Below are positions 1-5,448 of a DNA stretch of 5,448 nt, piece after piece. Positions within the stretch are counted from its first letter, which is position 1. Every line of letters begins with the position of its first letter. This DNA is from JANOYC01 sp031428675 (GTDB taxonomy: Bacteria; Actinomycetota; Actinomycetes; Actinomycetales; Microbacteriaceae). Location: positions 1 through 5,448 of the forward strand of contig JANOYC010000149.1 in NCBI GenBank assembly GCA_031428675.1. Direction: 5' to 3'. Under the pieces are notes generated by a model. That model did no database searches. It saw only the letters and a program-made list of their open reading frames with translations, and was not told the DNA's origin. The position numbers and the translations under genes are program-made.

Positions 1-990
1 GTGCACGGAGACACGACGTGAGATGTCGTACTGCTCCAGAACCGGGTCCCATACCGAAGCCTTCAGCGCCGCGGGGGCTGCCACAAGCACGCGTTGCCTC
101 TGCTCCTCCGTGGCAGCCGCGATCACCTCGAGGGCGAGGAAAGTCTTGCCGAGTCCCACCTCGTCGGCGACGAGCACACCGCCGATCTCGTCCAGCAGCC
201 GCCGCATCCGCTTCACCCCGTCGGCCTGGAACCGGGTCAGCTCGAAGCGCGTCGGCCCAGCCTGCTCATCGTCGAGATGCTCGCCGTAGCGGGCGAGCAG
301 CATGCGAAGGAAGACGCTCCACGGGGTATGCTCGGCCCACAGCGGCTCGTACAGCCCGGCCAGATCGAACGACTCCGAGTCCGCCCAGCATTCCTCAAAC
401 CAGTCGATGACCTGCGGGGTCGAGCCGTGCTGCCCTGACGCGCCCACGTTCAACTCCGCATTGCGCGTGAGGCCTGCGTAGGTCAGGTTCGACGATCCCG
501 CGAGGTAGGCGGGATGCGTCGGGTGGTGACTGATGAACGCCTTCCCGTGCAGGAACCCGCCCGTGTACCGGCGGATCTCCACGATCGGCTCGCCGCGCTC
601 GTCGGCGGCGCGCAGCCACGCCACGAGGCGCTTCGCCGACTGCGTCGCCTTCAGCTCGAAGCCGAGCGCGTCGCGCTCCGCCTTCAACCACCGCACATGA
701 TCGGTCAGCGCTGCATCGAGCCGCTTCTGGAGCGCCACGTCAGCATCCACCGGCAGCAGCGGATCGGGCACGGGGTCAGCGCCGAGGAGGATTCGGATGC
801 GCGGCAGCTTCTCAAGCTCGTCGGCAAGTAACAGGAAGCCCGCCGGGTTGATGTAGGCCGTGGCGATTGCCGCGCTGGGAGGGACCGCGAGCGCCTCCCG
901 GTTCACACGGAACATGCGGCGAACCTCTTCCCGCACTGTCATGGGCGGCGCGATCCGGTTCGTCGCGAAAACGGGGAGCTGCTCGGTCAT
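1..990 (-). CDS. SNF2-type helicase with N-terminal phospholipase D-like domain, N-terminal part (runs off left edge)
   Basis: The frame starts at ATG 988-990 and stays open to base 1, giving 330 residues; the rest of the helicase lies outside the window. Residues about 60-210 form a PLD-like domain, recognised by GGFLHGKAF (144-152, HxK at H148 and K150), then GSSNLTYAGL (165-174) and NAELNV (177-182). The aspartate of the canonical HxKxxxxD motif is replaced by H155, and only one HxK motif is visible. The helicase begins near 248 with RFELTRFQADGV (Q255, Q-motif-like). Walker A is VADEVGLGKT (274-283, K282), the form typical of bacterial SNF2/RapA-like ATPases, and a motif Ia-like VLVAAPAALK (301-310) follows. 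The DExH box and C-terminal RecA lobe would lie beyond the edge. The protein presumably translocates on DNA, with the PLD domain acting as nuclease or DNA-binding module. It overlaps the methyltransferase stop by ATGA (987-990), so the two are probably coupled partners. BrxHII-like or DrmD-like proteins are the nearest candidates; the PLD fusion is unresolved. Confidence 0.92.
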   Translation of the reverse strand, partial: MTEQLPVFATNRIAPPMTVREEVRRMFRVNREALAVPPSAAIATAYINPAGFLLLADELEKLPRIRILLGADPVPDPLLPVDADVALQKRLDAALTDHVRWLKAERDALGFELKATQSAKRLVAWLRAADERGEPIVEIRRYTGGFLHGKAFISHHPTHPAYLAGSSNLTYAGLTRNAELNVGASGQHGSTPQVIDWFEECWADSESFDLAGLYEPLWAEHTPWSVFLRMLLARYGEHLDDEQAGPTRFELTRFQADGVKRMRRLLDEIGGVLVADEVGLGKTFLALEVIAAATEEQRQRVLVAAPAALKASVWDPVLEQYDISRRVSVH

Positions 991-3900
991 GCCGCGTCCT
1001 TCCACTGCTCGTAGTACGCGAGGACGCGCTCCAACCGCGCGGCGTAGTTCAAGCCACGATGGAACGTTGCGAAAACGTGCTCGACCTGCTCAGGGGATAG
1101 TCCGTACAGCAACGACACGAGCGCGTCGAGTTCCGCGATGAGTTCCGACTTCGTCGGCTCGGCATTGGCGGTACCGACCTCGACCCCAACCTCGGCTGCC
1201 CAAGCACGGTATCGATCGTCGACCGCCGCGAGCCGGCCGGCAACCTGCACAACGCGGTCGGCCAGCGGCGCGCCGACGGCGTACTTGGGGATCGGGAGCC
1301 CATTGAAAATGTGGAGATTCATGTGAAGCTCCACATACTTCCTCGCGTACCAATCAAGCGGGATCGATGACAGAACCCCAAGCAGATACGCTTCCGCCTT
1401 CGCGTCTCCGTCTGCCCGAAACACGTACGGGGCGCTATTCACGAGCACAGTCTCAGGCGCTACGAGAGCCGCGATCGACGTTCGCGTGTTTGTTGCGTTT
1501 GTGACGTCGCGGAAGGCAATGCGGGGATGGTGCAACGGAAGCGTTGCCTGGTCGGCAGCCCAAGACGCAGGCTTCCCGAAAAACGCCGACGACTTCAGCC
1601 CGATCTGGCGCTGCCGCTTGGTCTGGAGCGCGGTCTCCACCTTCGCGAGGTCAGCCCAGGCATACACCTCCACCGTCTCTGGCGTCCACAGGTCGAAACC
1701 CGCTCCTCCGCGCACAGGGAGCTTTCCACGCTCCTGCCCACCATTGTCAAAAGTCGGCCGGTCATTCGTTGCATGGAACTCGGCGACGGGCCGAAAGTCC
1801 CAGCCGGGCCGCTTCGCATCGAGTCGAGGCGCTTTGCGGAGCCGGGTGAATACATCCACGCTCGCCGGGTCGGGCAGGTTGGGAAGCGCCGCGGTCGCGC
1901 TGGCAGTTGTGAGGGCAGCGAAGTCGAGCTCGCCGAGGGTATCCCGCCCCGCCAGAAACTCTCGCTCGTTGTAGAACGGCCCCGCGAGGCGCACGACACC
2001 GCCGTTCTCGTCGTCGCGGCGAATCGCGCTCAGCGCGAACGAATACCGGCCGTCGACGTTCTCGAATACCCAGTTCGCGCTGTTCGTCAGGGTCACGACC
2101 TCCGTGATTGCCTTCGGCATCACGTCGGCACGCCACGATCCGTTTCCGGCTGCGTTCATCAGCGATCGTGGCGTGATGAACGAGAGAGCGCCGCCCTCTC
2201 GAAGCAGGTGCCAGAAGCGCCACGCAAACGCCTGGTAGAGGTCGACATCACCAGTGCCGAGCCCCGGATACGGGCCAGCCAGCAGCACCTTCCGAAGCGC
2301 GTCGACCACGTCGATCTCGCGCTTCAGGTCCGGCAACAGGTCGTTGCGCTCGGATCGGAGCCTCGCAATCTCTGCCTTGAGCGCGGCGGGCTTCAGCCCG
2401 AGAAGTCCGGGGCGCACGCGCAGCCAAAACTTCGGCTCCTCGACCATGACTTCTTCCCACGGCGGATTCCCGACTAGCACGTCGAAGCCGGGCCGTTCTC
2501 GGAGGAACACCTCGGGGAACAAGTACGGCATGTGCGCGGGCTGGAGCGGATCGACGGCCTCACGTATTTCGTGCATCGCTGCGAGTGCGACGAACTGCTC
2601 AGCGTCCCACGCCTCGTCACTCGTCACGCCGAGCCGCTTGGCGACGGCCACGTCGAAGATCGCCTTCGCCGGGGCCGCTGCGTCGCGTGCCTTCGCCAGC
2701 ATCTCCGCACCGGCGGCGACTTCCGACTTGTCGGCCTCGGAGGCTTTCGCGTAGTCGATGAGGAGGTCGCGCGAGGCGGTGAGCGGTCCGCGGACAAGCG
2801 GCTCGTGCACCGGCCCAACGTTGAGCGCGTCCATCGCCTCGTCTATCGTGCCGATGCCCGTGAGGGAGTTGGCGAGGACAAGGCCGTGATCGAGACTCGA
2901 CATCGGGAGGCCCGGAACGAAAGTGTGAATCCAAAGCGCGAGCTGTGAAAGCTCGACGGCGAGTGGGTTGATGTCCAGGCCGTAGATACAGCGACGTGCT
3001 ACCTGACGGCGGAGGAGCTGTCCGTCGGTGATCGCCTTCGCACCATCGGTGTCCTGCCCGAGCGCCTCGCGGGCCTTCTCGGCGAGGCGGGCAAGTTCGG
3101 CGCGAACGCCAGGCACCTCGGTGGCGGTGAGGAAGTCGCGCATGCCGCGCTCGATCTTGTCCACGGCGGCGACGAGGAAATGCGCAGAGCCCATCGCCAG
3201 GTCGGCCACACGAAAGTCGAAGAACGCATCAGCAGCCTGGCGTTCCATGCCCTCGCCCATCAGGGTCTTGATCCGGTCGAGATGGGCCTTGAGTGCGGGC
3301 TCGACCGAACGCTCGATGAGGTGGTCGACGACGATCTTCGGCGTGTAGTAGGAGCCGGTTGCCTTGCGCTCCCCCGAGGCCGAGTGGAAGTACGGGCGTC
3401 CGGCTGGCGCGACGACTTCATTGCCGTCCTTCGCGGGGACGTATACGCCGTTCTGGTCGACGGTGAGGTCCTGCTCGGCGAGCGAGAGGCTGGATTCGAG
3501 CAGGCCCTCGTAGATGGTGCCGAACTCGCGCACCTGCAGGCTGCGGAAGTCGACCGGCCCCCAGGTCTGGTCGATCGTCTCCTCACTGAGCAGTTCCTGA
3601 AGCGCGGGGCCAATCACGCTATCGAGAAGCTTGATGCGCGCGAGCAGCGCACCCTCCTCAGTAACGGGATCGAACAGGCTGCCACCGTAGGCGGGCACCT
3701 CCCAGCGGGAGTTGCCGTGGAAGATCACCTCCCACACTTGCGTGAGGTCTGACCAGATCGCTGCCGACTCGGTGGAGAATTGGTCGGGGCCAGTCCCGAT
3801 TTCGCGGGTGATGAATGCCTGGAGCGAGTTCGCGTCATAGTGGTCGTTGCGGCCCGCGGGCAGCAGCTCCGTCGCCTCCCCGTATGCCTGGAACAGCAGG

Positions 3901-5006
3901 CGGAACAGGATGCGCATCGTGAGCCGGTACGCGGTCTGAAGCCCATGCGCGTCGAGCGTGAGCCCGAGCGACGGGAGCTGATCGGCGATGGCGAGCGCGA
4001 CCCGAGGAACCACGCCCAGGTACACGCGATCACGCAGCCGCGTGCCGAGGTCTGCGGCGTACTTGCCCGAGCCGTCGAGGATCTGCTGCGCCGAGCCGTC
4101 CGCGTCGAGCGCCTCGGCAGAGAAGATCAACGTGAGCAGCGCAGCTTGCTCGGGCGCGAGCAGATCCAAATCCAGCTCGAAGTATGTCTCGGACTGGCCA
4201 CGCTGACCGACGCCCACACCGTCACGTCCGGGATAGAGACGCAGGGTGGACTTGCGCAGCGCGATCACCCACGGCACGTCCTCACGGCCAGCGATTTCGA
4301 GCGCCTTCGCCACGGGCGTGAGCTGGTACGTCGCGGACCTCTGATCGAAGTGCTCGTCGTCACGCAGCAGCACCGCAACGGCACGCCGCGGCCCGCTCGC
4401 CGTGCGCAGGACGAGCAGCCGCTCTGACCCCGCGGGCTCAGCGTCGAACCCGAGCGCCGTTACCAGCTTGATGCCGCGCTTCGGCAGGATCGGCGCGGCC
4501 TTCTGGCCCGCGGATTCCCAATCGGGGCGGCGAGGCACGTCACGGTTGAGGTGGTAGGTGGCGAACAGGAAGTGGTTGGAGAAGCCGTCTGTGCCCGCTG
4601 AGGACATCGCCTCCTGGATGGCGCGGATGCGCCCGTGGGCGGCAAGCCCGTTTCCCTCCTCCAACACGGACTGGAGCTGACGCTCAGCCTGCCCCACAGT
4701 GACGGGGCCGATAGGCGGAGCGTCTGCGGACGGATAGTGAATCCAGACGCCATCAGGGGTGACTGCTGCGACGATGAATCCCATCGGTGCCCGCGTACCG
4801 CGCGACTTCCAGAGGTCGTCAAGCACCCCCTTCGTCGGCCGCGCGGTCAGGCGAGCGACCCCGACCTGGATCGCCCCAGCCCCGGCGTCATCCCGGCCGA
4901 GGACGACGATGGCGTCGGCAGCGCCCGCAGGCGCATCCGCCCACGCGACCGTGCTCGACCCATCAAGCTGCAATGCCGACACGTTTCCTGCTCTCTCCAC
5001 GCTCAT
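987..5006 (-). CDS. Large adenine-specific DNA methyltransferase (Eco57I/type IIG-like, defence-associated)
   Basis: This 1339-residue protein is predicted to transfer methyl groups from S-adenosylmethionine to adenine N6 in DNA. Residues 1-545 are a long N-terminal region with a WVIALRKSTLRLYPGRD segment (246-262) and a helical LTMRILFRLLFQAYGE segment (362-377), a layout seen in type IIG-like enzymes. The methyltransferase core follows: TGSYYTP (550-556), motif I DLAMGSAHFL (602-611; consensus DPAxGSGxFL), YGLDINPLAVELSQ (675-688, acidic SAM-contact position D678) and the catalytic NPPWEE (847-852, bases 2457-2468 encode NPPW). DLYQAFAWRFWHLL (922-935) and GGALSFITPRS (938-948) close the core. 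Residues about 960-1240 look like the target-recognition domain, with YLLGVLSSIPLDWYARK and LPIPKY near its end. I see no convincing PD-(D/E)xK or HNH nuclease motif. The ATG at 5006 is chosen because it overlaps the upstream stop (ATGA) and has GGGG eight bases upstream; an in-frame GTG at 5027 would add seven residues but lacks a binding site. BREX PglX-like and DISARM DrmMI-like assignments are both possible; the enzyme class is secure, the system is not. Confidence 0.94.
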   Translation of the reverse strand: MSVERAGNVSALQLDGSSTVAWADAPAGAADAIVVLGRDDAGAGAIQVGVARLTARPTKGVLDDLWKSRGTRAPMGFIVAAVTPDGVWIHYPSADAPPIGPVTVGQAERQLQSVLEEGNGLAAHGRIRAIQEAMSSAGTDGFSNHFLFATYHLNRDVPRRPDWESAGQKAAPILPKRGIKLVTALGFDAEPAGSERLLVLRTASGPRRAVAVLLRDDEHFDQRSATYQLTPVAKALEIAGREDVPWVIALRKSTLRLYPGRDGVGVGQRGQSETYFELDLDLLAPEQAALLTLIFSAEALDADGSAQQILDGSGKYAADLGTRLRDRVYLGVVPRVALAIADQLPSLGLTLDAHGLQTAYRLTMRILFRLLFQAYGEATELLPAGRNDHYDANSLQAFITREIGTGPDQFSTESAAIWSDLTQVWEVIFHGNSRWEVPAYGGSLFDPVTEEGALLARIKLLDSVIGPALQELLSEETIDQTWGPVDFRSLQVREFGTIYEGLLESSLSLAEQDLTVDQNGVYVPAKDGNEVVAPAGRPYFHSASGERKATGSYYTPKIVVDHLIERSVEPALKAHLDRIKTLMGEGMERQAADAFFDFRVADLAMGSAHFLVAAVDKIERGMRDFLTATEVPGVRAELARLAEKAREALGQDTDGAKAITDGQLLRRQVARRCIYGLDINPLAVELSQLALWIHTFVPGLPMSSLDHGLVLANSLTGIGTIDEAMDALNVGPVHEPLVRGPLTASRDLLIDYAKASEADKSEVAAGAEMLAKARDAAAPAKAIFDVAVAKRLGVTSDEAWDAEQFVALAAMHEIREAVDPLQPAHMPYLFPEVFLRERPGFDVLVGNPPWEEVMVEEPKFWLRVRPGLLGLKPAALKAEIARLRSERNDLLPDLKREIDVVDALRKVLLAGPYPGLGTGDVDLYQAFAWRFWHLLREGGALSFITPRSLMNAAGNGSWRADVMPKAITEVVTLTNSANWVFENVDGRYSFALSAIRRDDENGGVVRLAGPFYNEREFLAGRDTLGELDFAALTTASATAALPNLPDPASVDVFTRLRKAPRLDAKRPGWDFRPVAEFHATNDRPTFDNGGQERGKLPVRGGAGFDLWTPETVEVYAWADLAKVETALQTKRQRQIGLKSSAFFGKPASWAADQATLPLHHPRIAFRDVTNATNTRTSIAALVAPETVLVNSAPYVFRADGDAKAEAYLLGVLSSIPLDWYARKYVELHMNLHIFNGLPIPKYAVGAPLADRVVQVAGRLAAVDDRYRAWAAEVGVEVGTANAEPTKSELIAELDALVSLLYGLSPEQVEHVFATFHRGLNYAARLERVLAYYEQWKDAA
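997..1003 (-). promoter_or_regulatory. Ribosome binding site of the PLD-SNF2 helicase gene
   Basis: On the minus strand GGAAGGA lies six bases before the ATG at 990 and contains the AAGGA core of the Shine-Dalgarno consensus. It sits inside the last codons of the methyltransferase gene and fixes the helicase start at the ATGA overlap. Its presence suggests the helicase can be initiated efficiently as well as by re-initiation after the methyltransferase stop. Confidence 0.7.
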
Positions 5007-5448
5007 GCCAGATGCCCCGGAAACCACTCTGCAGCCGTCACCGTCGCCACTCGCTCCATGCCATCTGCGTCCCCGACAACCAGGACATCGCCATACGTCG
5101 TCACCCGAAGCGTCGTGCCGTCCGCAAGCCCCTCGGCGAACGGCGACTTGCGACGTTCGCCGGAGTCGAGGTCGGCGATCTCGTCGCCTTCGACCGCATA
5201 GAAGTGCGGCGTGAAGAACCCGCGGGCGATGTCACTCTTCGGGTCGGGGCCGAGGTAGCCAAGTAGGCGCGGGGTTGCGCCGATGAAGCCGCCAATGGCC
5301 CCGTCGCTGTCGATCCACAGCTCGCGGCCTCGCGGCTCGACGGCAGTCCAGGCGCGAACCTTGTCGGCGAAGTCGCCGGTCATCTGGGAGCGCACGGATT
5401 CCATCGTGTCGGGATGCACGACATCGCCCGCACGAGTGATGCGGTAGC
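5003..5448 (-). CDS. Unrecognised protein, C-terminal part only (start outside window)
   Basis: This frame is open from the right edge to a TGA at 5003-5005 and gives 147 visible residues, beginning YRITRAGDVV and ending EWFPGHLA. I do not recognise the family. The middle is rich in Gly and aromatic residues (WIDSDGAIGGFIG, LLGYLGPDPKSDIARGFF) and the end looks beta-rich (TTLRVTTYGDVLVVGDADG). No membrane segment, signal peptide, cysteine cluster or P-loop is visible. The frame is judged real because its third codon positions are strongly G/C and because its stop overlaps the methyltransferase start by ATGA (5003-5006), the same junction type as the next gene pair. A GTG at 5419 could start a 138-residue protein, but no good ribosome binding site precedes it and the frame stays open and coding-like upstream, so a truncated longer protein is more likely. 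Its context suggests a subunit of the same methyltransferase/helicase system. Function is unknown. Confidence 0.75.
   Translation of the reverse strand, partial: YRITRAGDVVHPDTMESVRSQMTGDFADKVRAWTAVEPRGRELWIDSDGAIGGFIGATPRLLGYLGPDPKSDIARGFFTPHFYAVEGDEIADLDSGERRKSPFAEGLADGTTLRVTTYGDVLVVGDADGMERVATVTAAEWFPGHLA

Noticed and set aside
395..691. Minus-strand 98-codon open frame inside the helicase region
   Set aside because: It is out of frame with the PLD-helicase reading frame that carries HGK, GSSN and the Walker A motif, so it is a shadow.
1527..2477. Long plus-strand open frame of 316 codons
   Set aside because: It lies wholly opposite the methyltransferase, including its NPPW motif region. 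Its translation is Arg-rich and low in recognisable motifs, as expected for antisense shadows of high-GC genes.
3180..4427. Plus-strand open frames of 190 and 215 codons (3180-3752 and 3780-4427)
   Set aside because: Both are antisense to the methyltransferase, have no Shine-Dalgarno support and no recognisable domain; GC-rich third positions on the other strand explain the lack of stops.
987..5006. Naming the pair pglX/brxHII or drmMI/drmD
   Set aside because: Class and order are suggestive, but diagnostic partners are outside the window and the two options cannot be separated from the visible sequence, so no symbol is given.
4987..5027. Alternative GTG start of the methyltransferase at 5027
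   Set aside because: It would extend the overlap with the upstream gene to 25 bases and has no ribosome binding site, whereas the ATG at 5006 makes the same ATGA junction as the next gene pair and has a GGGG stretch at suitable spacing.
1..5448. CRISPR arrays, tRNA/rRNA genes, insertion sequences, terminators or attachment sites
   Set aside because: The window is continuously coding on the minus strand with no intergenic gaps, and no spaced direct repeats, tRNA-like elements or transposase motifs were noticed.

Overview
The window is a gene-dense, high-GC segment in which everything supportable is coded on the minus strand. It reads as the middle of one operon, transcribed from right to left. 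GC looks to be roughly 60-65% by eye, with strong G/C preference at third codon positions. There is no measurable intergenic DNA. The composition, stop/start overlaps and protein style fit a high-GC bacterium, most plausibly an actinomycete, but no marker gene here proves that. The assignment is a weak inference.

Layout in transcription order: (1) the C-terminal 147 residues of an unrecognised protein whose start lies beyond the right edge (5448-5003); (2) a complete 1339-residue adenine-specific DNA methyltransferase of the Eco57I/type IIG-like architecture (5006-987); (3) the first 330 residues of an SNF2-type helicase carrying an N-terminal phospholipase D-like domain, which runs off the left edge (990-1). 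Both junctions are ATGA overlaps, so the three proteins are very probably co-transcribed and translationally coupled.

A very large m6A-type methyltransferase next to a PLD-SNF2 helicase is the signature of an antiphage or restriction-modification-like defence locus. In such loci the methyltransferase marks self DNA, and the helicase/nuclease-like partner acts on unmarked invading DNA. The order methyltransferase then SNF2 helicase resembles the pglX-brxHII segment of some BREX types. The same two protein classes also occur in class 1 DISARM (drmMI, drmD). None of the diagnostic partners (pglZ, brxC, drmA, drmB) is identifiable here, so the system type is left open. The unrecognised upstream gene is the most likely source of novelty. 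No RNA genes, CRISPR arrays, mobile elements, promoters or terminators were seen.
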